A stretch of DNA of 64,000 bases from Brienomyrus brachyistius (GCF_023856365.1 NC_064539.1:17604019-17668018); one strand, 5' to 3'; numbered from the stretch's first letter, positions 12,828 to 25,901 are shown. The notes: generated by a model from the sequence alone, not told the origin. Program-made: numbers and translations.

Positions 12828-12950
12828 TATCTATCCATTCATTTCCCACACTGTTTATCCAGGACAGGGTCTGTGAGCCAGGAGCCTATCCCAGACCCCA
12901 CAGGCCATGAGGCAGGGGAGACCCAGGACAGGATGACATATTTGTCCTTG
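12828..12950 (-). mobile_element. L2/Maui-type LINE tail fragment
   Basis: Contains the diagnostic order CATTTCCCACACTGTTTATCCAG, GGAGCCTATCCCAGACCCCA and GAGGCAGGGGAGACCCAGGA, matching the family consensus seen at 49.6 kb. The 5' part is missing. Confidence 0.55.
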
Positions 12951-13899
12951 TCGCAGGCTTAGTTTCAGAGAAGTGCTTCTCTAGATAAGTATTTGAGAAA
13001 CCAGAGAAATAAGATTCCATTTTTTCTCAGAAAATGGCATGGAATAAACGGTGCTTATGCTTTAGAGGACCAACAGAATGATAATCCTGTTTTTTTTCTA
13101 TTAAATCAATATCTATTACAATATCAGTTTCAGACATCTTCATTCTTTAGAAAAGAAAGAAAAGAATAGAAAAGAGATGAAAATAAAATCCCCCAAGATA
13201 CTGAGCATATACAAACAATAGAATATGTCAAAATATAGAAGACATGCACCATAACAAGTATATCGGATTAACTTAGATGGAAGGCTAGAAGAAATTATCA
13301 TTAATGACATCGTTAAGTAAAGACGTATAGATTTTACAAACAAGATGTTCTGTTTGTTTTTAATTTAGATATGTTAAATTCCAGCCTGGAATTCATCAAG
13401 TCTCAGTTCAAAGAAAATGAAATACAAGTGAATATACAAGTGTTTACTTAGTGTTTAATAGAATTATTATATATTCTGTGAAATGAGACAAAACACTTGC
13501 AAAAATGCATTAAAATGAGGCATTTGCTGAGTTCTGGAGTTGTTTCCGAGGTAACTTAAGTGTAGGGTGTGACTGTTCGTGAGACACGTTGCCAATCTTG
13601 TGTCTCTTGTCATCCTGCATGCCACAGAAAATTACATGTCTGTGTTCAGATATGCAGCCTGTCGCAAAATATGTCTCACAAACTGGCTATGTCTTGATTC
13701 CTCCCCTGTTTTAAATTCAGAGTACTTCTTCTTAATTTACTCATTATATGTTGCTTTGATACCTCCTCTATTACTACTATTCTGTATTATCATAAATATC
13801 TGGGCACATATTTATCGGCATACGTACGCCAGATGAATATTAGATTTCCATTGGCATACTAGAATTCTACATTTTATATGCGAAGAGGACATATATGTC

Positions 13900-14300
13900 A
13901 CTACTGCATCCAATCAGCACTCTCAGTTCTCGTGCCCTATCAGAATGCGCCCTCACTCACCTGGATGCAGGAGACACCTGCAGCACACCTCTTATGTACT
14001 GTAAGGGCGATAGACCGCACTGATCCGACACCTTTGTGAGGCATTGTTGAACTCCAATGTACCTCCTTGTTGGACTGTACCTTGCCTTTATAGTCCTGAT
14101 TGCTGGTTTTCAGACCATGCTTATGGACTGTGATTTGGATTTCTGCATATATGTGTCACTCTGGATCACTGGTGACTTAAGCTTGTCCCTTGGCCACATT
14201 TCTGGGATCCTGTTTTGAACCTGTTTTTCTGGATCTCAATTCATTAAACCACAACTCTGGCGTTGTATCTCCAACCTTAATCGTGATGATGTAACTAAAG
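13900..14300. repeat. possible degraded dispersed element (LTR-like 3' end)
   Basis: The end TCATTAAACCACAACTCTGG...CCAACCTTAATCGTGATGA resembles the polyadenylation region common to fish solo LTRs and related repeats. No internal region, terminal TG/CA pair or duplication was found, so the class is uncertain. Confidence 0.22.
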
Positions 14301-15402
14301 CATTACTGTGGCCGCAGCTCTCCTTCCCTGCTTAGAATCAGGTCAAAGGCATGCAGGCAGCCATTATTATTAACATCATGGCTTAACGTGGACAGAAGCT
14401 ACCAGATACAGCTGGCCTTGAGTCCGAAGTATCGCCCCATATCCTCCCTACCTTTCTGCTCCATACCACAAATGAGTCACAGGATTTTTGGGAGACCATG
14501 AGGCACCAGGCACCAGAGGCATGTGGGGAATCAGGAAGATAACACTGCAAAACACACGTCATGTATATTAGCCTAGCCGTAAGATGTGATCAGAGTAACA
14601 TCACAACAAAAAAGATTATATATGATACCCAGAGTGATTCCAGTCACTCTGGTTGATTTTATAATGTAAACCTTCCAGGTTCCATATCTTAATCCAGTGA
14701 CATCACATTATATACATGGTGCTTAACACTCGCGCTGAGTCACAATATGTTTCAGGCTGTTTTTAATTTTTTTTTGTAAAACAGTATATATCCATCCATC
14801 CATCCATCCATCCATCCATCCATCCAACTATTTTGCAACCTCTTGTCCTGCACAGCGAATATTGTGTTTGTGTTACTTATCAGTCATGAATAGATTAATA
14901 CTCAGCACCCTTAACACGGATGGGGAATGTGACAGAAGTTCAGCACCCTGTCTAACACTGACCTCAAGCTGCTGCACATGAGCCCTAAGTTAGACTGCTG
15001 AGGGTCACTGGCTGACGAAAAGGAGAGAGAAGTCGCACAGATGGCCGACTAAATCTAATGCCTGCAGGAGACTCGAGCTGGACACCCAATATGCCTCACA
15101 GGACTCGTACTGAAGCATTACATACATAATATGAGTGGAAGGAAATTTGATGTTACTCTGCTAACACTCCAAAGAACAATAGGCCTGGGTGAATTTCCTC
15201 TGGCTTTATGTATATATATATATATATCTCTAATGTGCTCTTTCAGCCAGCTGGATCCGCTTCTCATTGGCTGAGCCTTTGCCAGGCTGAGTCCAGGCGG
15301 GCTGTCGGGCCCTCGGGGTGCAGACCAGCCTGAGTGACCGGCGGGTGTCTCAGCACCTCACGCCAGCCGGCCGGTCACCCGAAGGTCCCGTCGTTCTCGC
15401 GG

Positions 15403-15414
15403 CCTGTAGGGGGC
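15403..15414 (+). promoter_or_regulatory. CTCF-like motif
   Basis: CCTGTAGGGGGC matches the vertebrate CTCF core CCASNAGRKGGC at 11 of 12 positions and is followed by AGCG, as in strong sites. It lies in the isolated GC-rich patch at 15.2-15.8 kb. Occupancy is unknown. Confidence 0.3.
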
Positions 15415-16276
15415 AGCGTGGTATGGGAGGCAGCTGCCGGAGGGGGGTGTACTCTGTTGCATTCGTACCCGTGCTTGGCCCCCGCTCAGCCCTCGTGTAG
15501 ATAAAAGGTGCCAAGGTTCAGGTTTTTCCCGCGTATCAGGATGCTCCGTAGCAGACAGTGGCCCGGCTCCCGTGGCTTCTTCGCCAAGGGGGTCCAGCAG
15601 GGGGAGTCACCTCGCCATCTGGGCTCCATGACAACGTGCGCCAGGGCAACGGTTGGCAGACAGTGGAGCACGCGTGGAGTGGGCACCAGGATTGTGGCGG
15701 CCAATCAGAGGTGGCGGAGCGGGCGGCGTGGGGTGCCAGCATGTGAAACGAACATATGCGGGGGAGACGACGGGCAGGTAGCTCTGCCAAAGCCCTGCCC
15801 CCACAAGCCCCCCCATCCATTGTCATTCCTTCCTCTAATTTGACAGGAACAGTATGTCAACATCTTTCCCAGCAGTCCTCATTTATTTACCATGACAGCT
15901 GGCTGAAATGTGGGTCCTCCTCAATGCTTGTTCCATTCATGAAGCTAACGCAGACATAAGGGCTGGCGGCTGTGAGGACTAGTGGACTGTAGTGTGAGGG
16001 GACCAAACTGAGTGCACAGGAAGGCACCAGGAGTGTCCATTGCTTTAGGAGAAAACTGAACGTACTGTAAGTCAGTGTGTGTGTGCACTGGTTTAGGACC
16101 TGGTATGTAAATGATCTGTAACAAGGTGTAAGTGTTCTGGAATAGTTAGGATTAGGTGTTTGCCAAATAAATATGTATACACTGTATTGCAAGGTATAGA
16201 TGTCATTCTGTCTGCAGAGCAGATAGCAAACTGAACATGTAGGTTACTGTGTCTGTGTATTGGTTTAGGAGCTTGT

Positions 16277-16439
16277 CAGAGGTGGGTAATTCAGGTCCAG
16301 AAAGTAAAATCCATACCAGGATGTTGTTTCAACCAACCAAAGAGCATAAAGAGTCACAGTCAGAGAGTACATAGCTGGTTGGTTGAAATAAAATCTTGGT
16401 CTGGATTTTTACTTCGTGGACCTGAACTACCCACCTCTG
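16277..16439. mobile_element. hAT-type MITE, copy 1
   Basis: A 163-bp palindromic element bounded by CAGAGGTGGGTAATTCAGG and its inverted counterpart, ending CCCACCTCTG. The flanking octamers GAGCTTGT and GAGCTGGG form a 6/8 target duplication, as expected for hAT. Diverged relatives lie at 39405-39565 and 40354-40493. Confidence 0.75.
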
Positions 16440-19349
16440 GAGCTGGGCTATAAAATATCTATAATCAGGCATAGATGTTTAGGCATCAAATAGTTAGGGT
16501 TAAGGTTAAGTGTTTGTCTATATATGCACATTCTATATTACAATGTGTCAAAGTTACTGTATACAGAATAGGTATTAAACATAAAGTTAAGTTTAGGAGT
16601 TAGATTGTTATGGTTGTATCTGTATTAGTCTATGTTGGATTATGCTTCAAGTAGACATTAGCTGTTGTTTCCTTTGTTGTTGCTTTCTGGCTGAGGATGC
16701 ACCCATCATCCCCGGCTGACGGTACACTGAGCATGCTCAGTGCGAGCCTCCTCACAGGGCGAGCCGACAGTCGTGCTTCCTGTTAATGACTGAACAGTAT
16801 ACCATAAAGCGGAGCCTCGCAATAAGGCCACTCTGCTGCCCTTTGTCCTCGATTCCTGGAAGAGTGTGAAGGCCAGGATGCCGTAAGCAGCGTAACAGCA
16901 GAGGAAGCTCGCTAACAGGGCCGATATAATGGCGCCGAGGTTGCAGATGAGCTAAATCAATTTCACGCTGAAAACACTCGCAAGGTCAGCTGACCTCCAT
17001 CTCCCGCATTAACTGATTGAAGTACAATTATTTAAATCGTATTTAACCATAAGTTGTATTTCATCAATATTGTTAATTACTGCGTAATTTCTGCTTTATC
17101 AGTAAACTGCCACTTTGGATCGCTATTAATGCCAGCACAAACCAGGAAGTTCAAGTTACCTTTATCACTTGGCTTTGTTGTAGTTTATTACTGGATATTC
17201 TCTCGGTTTTGTGTTGTAATGTGTCACTGCGGTAATGGCACTGTTCGGGCTGGGTGTTTGCCAGCGTTAATCACGTAATGCCACCTGGGGAGACATAAAC
17301 CACCGCGGGCTCGTCGGAACCCGAACGTCACAACGTTTATTTTAGCCACGGCTCACATAGTATGGAGGGCAATCTCTGTTTAATAAATGATGCCGGTTTT
17401 CCAGAGCCGCCTCACTGTGACGTTAGCGAGAGCCTCAGCACGTAGCTGGAATCACGAAGAAGGCGCACGAGGGCAGCCCTTGGAGATACACGTGTGTGGC
17501 AGCGAGAGGAGTCGCCCTCCGGTGGCACAGGTGTGTCGGTAACCAGCTACAGCAGATCTCGGTCAGAAGGGTGTGTCTGCACTGGGACAGAAGGCACGGT
17601 TGGCATTTAAAGGGGTAGGACAGGGAGTGATGGCTTTGATCACCTGGAGGCGAGAGGCTTTTGAACTGTGATCCAAGTCCTTGAAGTGCCAGGAGACGGA
17701 GCATGGTGGTAGCTGCTTCGGAAGGGCTGCGTTTCGCTATGTGCCGCGTGGGAGCGCGGGTAGCAGCAGGCCTGTGCTGTTTTTAGGAGCTGCGTGCTCA
17801 AGTGAATCACTCCACTGAAAGACAGGCACTAGCAGGGAGACAAGCAGCAAAGAGGCAAAGCTCTGATCCCCAGCCAGCTAGACAGACAGACAGGCAGGGT
17901 GGACGTCGTAAGCGAGCTGGAGACCGTTAGCGCAGTTCTGCTCCTGCTATGTCAGGTGCCCTTGGCTATTTCCGGACGGCCTGTGGTACCGCCGAAGACC
18001 AAACGATCAATACATTCGATATCAGTTACTTTGTGTCGTCGTTTTTTCCCCCCAGCTCCTTGGCTTGTGTGTGGGTAGCCTAAGTGTCCTTTTCCTCCAT
18101 ATCATACTTAAGGAAACATGTATCCTGCGGACGGGGAATGTGTCTTATTTCAGGTCGGCAGCTTGAAGAAACGCATTGAGTGATATCATTTAGCGTTCCA
18201 GTGCTTGCATTAGCATTTAGCAATAGCACCAGTAGCTGTGATTATTCGCTAAGCATATCGGTAACATGTTCCTTACACTGTGGAGTAAGTGCTGTTAAAG
18301 GCTCAAACACTTCCATTGTTACGCAGAGACCTTAAGAAGGGTAACAACTAGCCATCATATCTATAGACCAGAGTGTTAAATAAAAAAATGCAATAAAGTG
18401 TTTAAAATGCTTGACTGTTTTGGAGTACAAATCACTGCCAAATAGAGGAAATGTGTGTAAATAAGAGACACAAAGCATATCAAATACAGATGTGGTTGCT
18501 GAATTAATTAAGAGATTGATCTCTAGTTGCTCTTTAAGGTGATGTTTCCCAGAAGGCTGAGATTTACATCATTTTGGCTGCCATGGTGTGAGATACCAGC
18601 AATGGGAGAGGACATGAAACCGAGAGGGTAACAGCCAGGCACACGCTCAGACTTTTGGGCTCAGGAATAGGATATAAAGTCCAACTTGACAAGAATGTGA
18701 CAAGCATTACATAACCTGCAGGAGTGATTACAGGTAAAAATGGGCTTGTGGTCTTTTACCCCACCGACCGAAAACTAAGAGGTAAACACCAGCAAAGCAT
18801 TTTTAGTTTTTTAGTGCTCGGTTGGCAGCATCATTGATAGCTACAGATTGCTGAACTGGCTATTTTTGACATGGAACGGTTACTAAGGTGGATTTCCATG
18901 AAAGTCTAATGGTAAGGCCTCATCTATAAGAGGCAACCGTGGACAAAAGTGCAGACTTCTTGTGTTGGTCTGACGTGCAGGACAAAAACCGTAGAGCAGC
19001 TCCACATTAGGGGCAAACGTCAAACAGAGGCATTAAGAGGCAGTTTTGCGTTATAATAAGCTGAAGACATGGCAGGCTGGGATCTTGCGGTTGGGTTACA
19101 CAGCATAAACCACTTACTACACCTGAAAGTGCACTTTGGCGAGGGCTGTGCTGCAGAAAGCTCTGGCGGCCACCTCATGAGTAGCGGGGGGAGAATTCAC
19201 ACGGTCAGATGCGTCACCGTTCGCCCAGATCTCGACGGGAGGACGAGCCCATGTGTGCCGCATACTGAGGGAAGCCTGTGGCTTGGAAGGCCTGCTTCTT
19301 ATCAGCCCTGCTGTAGTGCGAGCTGCCTTTCCCTGAGATGGATTAGGTG

Positions 19350-19620
19350 GCCTTGGAGGGGACACTAAAACGCCAATATGGACAAACTGAGGGATCCCGT
19401 TCGTCCTACGATGAAATGTTTGTACGGCGGAATCTTCCAGGATTAATACGCTCCCATCCACGGGGCAAGAACAGCCACGAAAACGTTTGATTTGCGTGAA
19501 GATGATGTTAACCGCACATCGTCACTCTCCCAGTCACCAGACCTCAATCCTAATTGAACATACATGGAAACTTCTAGAACTCTGGCCTCAAGACCAGTGT
19601 TGTCCATCTCCATCAACAAA
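19350..19620 (+). pseudogene. decayed Tc1/mariner-like transposase fragment
   Basis: Around 19530-19590 the plus strand encodes SPDLNP directly followed, after a one-base frameshift, by IEHTWKLLELW. Together this is the signature around the third catalytic acidic residue of IS630/Tc1/mariner transposases (SPDLNPIEH/N.W). The upstream catalytic aspartates, terminal repeats and an intact frame are not visible, so this is an inactive relic of at most the C-terminal third. Confidence 0.5.
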
Positions 19621-20104
19621 ACACAAAGTGATGAAATTTCTCAGGATACGGACATATTCCTTCAGCAGGGTTACAGATATTTACAGAGTCTTTACTTCCA
19701 GGAGCTTCGGAAGTATCCAGTCATGGTGACTTAACACTACATTAATACTTCTACTCTTACTTTTTCCTTCATTTTGCTGGCTACCTGTGAAAAAAACTCA
19801 TTTTGTTTTATGGCTCTGTAACATATGGCTGTTTATGTTTTAGAATATAATTAAAGACAGTCATCATCACAATCATCTTCGGGTGTGAAATAAGGTTTAG
19901 ACTTGCCTTCTGCCATACAGTAAATTACCATAATTTCAATTTCATCATATAAAATAAACACGCACCTTTGATAAAAAAAAAATGTAGAACGTATGAACTG
20001 CAGCAGTTCTGAAATCCAAGAGGTTTTCATGAGAAAAAACTTTTTGAATGTTTTCATGGACTAAATATGATTTTGGTAGTTCTCAGGGAAGAGGTGACGG
20101 ACAG

Positions 20105-20410
20105 ATCCAACCATTTTCTGTAGGCGCTTATCCTATGCAGGGTTGCAGGGGGCCTGGAGCCTATCCCAGACGCTACGGACACAAGGCAGGGAACCGCCCA
20201 GGATAGGGTGCCAACCCATCACACACCTACGGGCAATTTGGTAACTCCAATTAGCCACAGCATGTCTTTGGATTGTGGGGGGAAACCGGAGGAAACCCAA
20301 CAATGACACGGGGAAAGCATGCAAACTCCACATGCATGTAGTCGTAGCAGAGACTCGAACCCGGGTCCGAGAGCTGTGAGGCACCAGTGCTAACCAGTGT
20401 GCCACCCTGA
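20105..20410 (-). mobile_element. L2/Maui-type LINE tail
   Basis: A nearly complete tail copy in reverse orientation: GGCGCTTATCCTATGCAGGG, GGAGCCTATCCCAGACG, CACAAGGCAGGGAACCGCCCAGG, GGCAATTTGGTAACTCCAATTAGCC, CATGTCTTTGGATTGTGGGG, AGACTCGAACCCGGGTCC and GCTAACCAGTGTGCCACC. These phrases recur in the same order in at least four other copies in the window. Confidence 0.7.
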
Positions 20411-20439
20411 ATGAAGCTGTGAATTTCATTTCTCAAATA

Positions 20440-20574
20440 TTTATCCTGGAGCCTGTCCTGGGTATCTTAGGGCACACTGCAGGGGTATACGTGAGTTAAG
20501 ATCTCAGTCTATTGCAGTGTCATTGGACTACACGGGGAAACCAGAGGACCAGAGGAAACTTATATAACAGAGGG
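20440..20574 (-). mobile_element. partial L2/Maui-type LINE tail abutting a minisatellite
   Basis: GGAGCCTGTCCTGGGTATCTTAGGGCACACTGCAGG and GGGGAAACCAGAGGACCAGAGGAAAC resemble the LINE tail. The copy breaks off at AGGGAGAACACACAC, where the 37-bp tandem array begins, so the array probably grew from this element's GGGAGAACATGCAAAC-type segment. Confidence 0.45.
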
Positions 20575-21273
20575 AGAACACACACAAGGCAGAGCCTATT
20601 ATAGCAGCCAGTGAACACACACAAGGCAGAGCCTATTATAGCAGCCAGTGAACACGCACAAGGCAGAGCCTATTATAGCAGCCAGTGAACACACACAAGG
20701 CAGAGCCTATTATACCAGCCAGTGAACACACACAAGGCAGAGCCTATCATAGGAGCCAGTGAACACACACAAGGCAGAGCCTATTATACCAGCCAGTGAA
20801 CACACACAAGACAGCCGATTATAGCAGCCAGTGAACGCACACAAGACAGAGCCTATTAAAGCAGCCAGTGAACGCACACAAGACAGAGCCTATTAAAGCA
20901 GCCAGTGAACGCACACAAGACAGCCGATTATAGCAGCCAGTGAACGCACACAAGACAGCCGATTATAGCAGCCAGTGAACGCACACAAGACAGAGCCTAT
21001 TAAAGCAGCCAGTGAACACACACAAGACAGAGCCAATTATAGCAGCCAATGAACACACACAAGACAGAGCCTATTATAGCAGCCAGTGAACACACACAAG
21101 ACAGAGCCTATTATAGCAGCCAGTGAACACACACAAGACAGCCGATTATAGCAGGCAGTGAACACACACAAGACAGAGCCTATTATAGCAGCCAGTGAAC
21201 ACACACAAGACAGAGCCTATTCCAGCAGCCAGTGAACACACACAAGACAGAGCCTATTATAGTAGCCAGTGAA
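20575..21273. repeat. 37-bp minisatellite, about 19 copies
   Basis: The unit is roughly CACACACAAGGCAGAGCC followed by TATTATAGCAGCCAGTGAA. The first six copies read AAGGCAG and the later ones AAGACAG. A 35-bp variant (ACAGCCGATTATAG) occurs at least four times, and TATTAAAG is another recurrent variant, showing local spread of sub-types. Confidence 0.95.
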
Positions 21274-21279
21274 GCAACC

Positions 21280-23540
21280 CTTTGAAAAAATAATTAAGTG
21301 ATCTGTTCACATACAGAGTCCAATTTGGTCACAGTTTATGAGATAATTTACATGTTTGTATTTTTTGGAATCACAGTAAATTTGTTATGCATGCAAAATC
21401 CACTTCATTCAGGTTTTTTAAATTCAGATTTAATTTACCCTGAGTGTGGTTTCACAGTGAGTCTGGAGCTGGGTTGTTTGCGCTAAATTACACGTTGCAT
21501 TTAAAGTGGAGTAGTCATCAAAAGCCATCTCTTCCATAATGACACCGTACCCCACAGCAAGTCTCAACCTGCGTCTCTGCAGCGACAGAGAAGTGACAGA
21601 ACTGCAGGGGATGCTGCAAAACAAACGGCGGGGGGAGAGACGGAAAGTCCTTCATGTTAACTTCCTAAGATGTCGCATCCCTCACTGCAAGCGGAAGCAG
21701 CTAGATGCCATTATTACAATTCATCCGAGCTGAATTCCATCTCACAGTGTCCGTGCCGGCAGCCTGCAGGTACAGGAAGTACCATCCCAAAATAATGTCC
21801 CTCATCTGCTGTGCATCTATTACGGCACAGAATAAGGTTTTTGACACGCTTGAAGTGGAGCATGAACTCTCCTGAAAAATGTTTCACACTTAAATATTTA
21901 ATATTTTACCAGTAAATCTTTTATGTCCAACCCAAAGATCCATATAGCAAGTGTGTAATGCGCACATTTTTAATTCCACTGACTGGAATCTGACCTTGTG
22001 TAAGATGTGTTTATGTTTTTTTTAAAGATATTATTGTTTTATTACTTTGTCGAATGTGAGAACTATATATTACCTGATTTTTACGTATGAGACAAATTTC
22101 TGCAATGGACTAATACGTTCAATTTATAAAGAGCTTTTCAAGAACCAAAAGACTCCTTTAATAGATGAGAAAACGACTGAAAACACTGAGAAGAAGAAGA
22201 CGCAGTGTTTCGATAGTTTGTAGACACAATTAGGTTATACAAATAGATATGAAGGATGATGTAAGAGAGAGCAAACAGGTCAGACAATGCTAGCCGAGCA
22301 CAGAGGGCACCAATCGGCAACTGCACGAAGGGTGAACGTTCTCCTTGCCGCATGCGAACACGGCAGGGACATCTGTATTCCTCACACAGGGAGCCAGGGG
22401 CAAGAATGAACACACAACCCAGAAGATGAGAGGTTACTGTCCTGCCTTCATGCTTCTATAACGCACATAAAAGTCATTATTGCATAAAGGGGGCGTGTTC
22501 ATTTAGGCAGTTTAATCTGTAGGTACAGAGATGCAGGCTGAGATGCTCAAACTCATCATGAACTGATGAGTGAGTGAAACACACCGTTTGACGTTGAAGC
22601 TCAGGCTTCAATCAGTATCTTCTTCATTCGCATACCATGACACCGTGTATACTGCAGAAATTGTGAATTTGCAGGGATCTCTGGCGGATGTGTAAATAGT
22701 TCCCCCACACGAGTTTATTTTAAACGTATAAATTATGGCTGTAGTTAGAAAACTGAGGTAAAACAAGTAGTAAAAGGTTTCTCGAAAATCAGAAAGACAA
22801 TCAGGCCTGTCTGACTGATGCCGACTGGCCAACTTGTATGTAAATAAAATACATTGTATTTCTGTGTTTTGGTGTGTAGCTATACAGAGTTACGCTAAAC
22901 AGGTGTGTAAGACTTGCTCCAGGGAGAAACAACAAATGCATAGAAATGGAAGGTAGAATAGGGTCATTATTGGGTACAGGGGGGAGACGGGCTTGTGTTG
23001 GGGGGGGGGGGGGGGGACCCAAAAAGAGGTCACTGTACTGGCATCAGTAGCAGGGGCGAAAAAATACAGGAAAATGGGAATATGAGCATGGAAGAGGCCG
23101 GCATGCGGGTCTAAATCCCAATCAGAAAGATCTTTTTGGTCAAGTAATTTCGATTATACAATGAATTTTCTTGGTGGGTGTGACCTGCTGTAATATAAAG
23201 CATGCAAGACAATTTCAAGACAATTTACAAATATGCACGCATGAAATTTTACACATATTTGAAGACTGCCCTGCCCTACAATCAGAAGCAGCATAACATA
23301 CAAATAAAACTAACTAAGTAACTAAGAAAACAAACAGAACGTTTGGCAGAGTTATAGGCTGTTGTTAGGAGACCAGCTTCTGTTGATGAGGGACACTGTT
23401 ATGACAAAGAAACCTGTGTCCCTGTGTCAAGTGGATTTCGCTGAAACACAGTTCAGTTTCATGTGACTGTGTCACCTGACTTCATCCCTTCTCATTCATT
23501 CATAACCCTCCACACCTCCTCCATCATCAGGGACTAAGTA
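21280..23540. other. AT-rich intergenic stretch
   Basis: No exon or clear element recognised, apart from a 17-bp G run at 23000-23016 and a weak TTTATAAAGAGCTTTTCAAG fragment of a common fish repeat near 22115. Confidence 0.5.
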
Positions 23541-23548
23541 TTTGATTA

Positions 23549-24849
23549 GATACAAACTGGGACTCAGATTGTAATACTATGATACACACTGGGACTCAGA
23601 TTGTAATACCAGGATACAAGCTGGGACTCAGATAGTAATACCAGGATACAAACTGGGACTCAGATTGTAATACCAGGATACAAGCTGGGACTCAGATAGT
23701 AATACCAGGATACAAGCTGGGACTCAGATAGTAATACCAGGATACAAGCTGGGACTCAGATAGTAATACCATAATACAAACTGGGACTCAGATTGTAATA
23801 CCATAATACAAACTGGGACTCAGATTGTAATACCAGGATACAAGCTGGGACTCAGATAGTAATACCAGGATACAAACTGGGACTCAGATAGTAATACCAG
23901 GATACAAGCTGGGACTCAGATAGTAATACCGGGATACAAGCTGGGACTCAGATAGTAATACCGGGATACAAACTGGGACTCAGATTGTAATACCAGGATA
24001 CAAGATGGGACTCAGATAGTAATACCATAATACAAACTGGGACTCAGATTGTAATACCAGGATACAAACTGGGACTCAGATTGTAATACCAGGATACAAG
24101 CTGGGACTCAGATAGTAATACCATAATACAAACTGGGACTCAGATTGTAATACCAGGATACAAGCTGGGACTCAGATAGTAATACCAGGATACAAACTGG
24201 GACTCAGATTGTAATACCAGGATACAAGCTGGGACTCAGATAGTAATACCAGGATACAAGCTGGGACTCAGATTGTAATACCATGATACAAACTGGGACT
24301 CAGATTGTAATACCATGATACAAACAGGGACTCAGATTGTAATACCAGGATACAAGCTGGGACTCAGATTGTAATACCATGATACAAACTGGGACTCAGA
24401 TTGTAATACCAGGATACAAACTGGGACTCAGATTGTAATACCAGGATACAAGCTGGGACTCAGATAGTAATACCAGGATACAAGCTGGGACTCAGATAGT
24501 AATACCGGGATACAAACTGGGACTCAGATTGTAATACCAGGATACAAGAGGGGACTCAGATAGTAATACCATAATACAAACTGGGACTCAGATTGTAATA
24601 CCAGGATACAAGCTGGGACTCAGATAGTAATACCAGGATACAAGATGGGACTCAGATAGTAATACCGGGATACAAACTGGGACTCAGATTGTAATACCAG
24701 GATACAAGATGGGACTCAGATAGTAATACCGGGATACAAACTGGGACTCAGATTGTAATACCAGGATACAAGATGGGACTCAGATAGTAATACCATGATA
24801 CAAACTGGGACTCAGATAGTAATACCGGGATACAAACTGGGACTCAGAT
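23549..24849. repeat. 32-bp minisatellite, 40.7 copies
   Basis: The unit is GATACAAACTGGGACTCAG followed by ATTGTAATACCAG. Copies start every 32 bp from 23549 with no net insertion or deletion; the last partial copy is still exactly in register, 40 periods later. Two linked variants dominate: A (AAACT with GATTGT) and B (AAGCT or AAGAT with GATAGT). Confidence 0.97.
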
Positions 24850-25239
24850 CAAGTCCAGGCTCTGATTTTTTTTTTCAGCTGAATGCTATTTATATTGATT
24901 TGAACGTCGCCATCAGAGCGAGATATTTTGGGGAGAGGTGTGAAGCAGAAAATAGAGGATGAGAGACAGGTTCTATGCTCAGGGCCCCAGGCCAAAGAGA
25001 CTGGTTGGATGATACGAGCTAATAACGACAATGCTGCTGTTGGGAGTGATTACCATATTCCCAGAGCCCGCCATATTAACACTGCATCACTGCTGCTTAA
25101 CACAGCAGCTCCTGCAGAGCCCTCGTGAATAATGATAGAGTCGGTACTACCAGGGTGATCTACACCTGATATACCTCCATTAAGATGTGACTAACAGCTC
25201 CGACTGGTAGGTCCTCTATCCCTGAATGCACGCAAACAA

Positions 25240-25515
25240 AATTCACATCATCATTCAGCTACGGAGGAAACATCCACGTTTAGTCACGGAACGCTTTATG
25301 TTTAACGACATACTTGACGAGGGGGAAGGTCACCTGGTCAGAGACCACTGCTTATGGCTCGAACGTCATGGATTCAAGTCCGATGGCCAAGAGGATCACC
25401 AGATCACCGCTGAAGGAGGCCCTCGACCCCACTGCTCCAAGGACACCAGCTGACTCTGCTCTCTGATCCTCACTTGCACATCACCTGGGACAAAGGTGTC
25501 TGCTAAATAGATGTC
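25240..25515 (+). mobile_element. probable tRNA-derived SINE
   Basis: The sequence has a B-box-like GGATTCAAGTCCG, a body GACCCCACTGCTCCAAGGACACCAGCTGACTCTGCTCTCTGATCC, and an end GGGACAAAGGTGTCTGCTAAATAGATG, which matches the characteristic (AAAGCGTCTGCTAAATGA) tail of fish tRNA-SINEs. The 75-codon frame here is a by-product. Confidence 0.55.
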
Positions 25516-25901
25516 AATTTTGGCAACACTTGAACAGGTGAACGTCAAATAAAACATCAAGAAAAACCAGATGTACGTAAGAGTGTCTGGATCAGTGGAA
25601 TGTTGTGAATCCAGTGAATCCAGAAGCCTCAACTAGAAGAATAAGGAGCCAAAAACATGAAGGACAACAAAAGTTCCCAGCAGTGCATAATGAAACGTGC
25701 CTTAAAATCAGACTAACCTCTGTCTGACGCTTTACTTAAGTACACCATCCATTGGATTGGATACTCCGAGGCCGAACTCTGGACCTTAATGAGAGCGAGT
25801 CCTAGTGGAAAGATAACAGATTGCACACACGCACATCGGCAGGAGGTGAGAGGGAACGCGACAACTTCGCACCAGATGAATAGAGAGAGGAAGCCTTGGA
25901 T

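Larger units (their letters stand above)
12060..20100. other. intergenic sequence, left part
   Basis: No coding exons recognised. Apart from the elements listed separately it contains an (ATCC)n run at 14789-14826, a (TA)n run at 15211-15228 and a GC-rich non-repetitive patch at 15.24-15.80 kb with an inverted CCAAT box and a CTCF-like motif. The dense small frames in that GC-rich patch overlap on both strands and show no known similarity. A long AT-rich stretch at 16.45-19.0 kb has nothing recognisable. Confidence 0.5.

Noticed and set aside
15240..15850. GC-rich cluster of 60-111-codon frames on both strands
   Set aside because: Mutually overlapping frames, no similarity and no coherent exon structure; kept only as a GC-rich patch with regulatory-type motifs.
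20575..21273. CRISPR-like regular array
   Set aside because: Units are contiguous 35-37-bp tandem repeats with no unique spacers; this is a minisatellite in vertebrate DNA.
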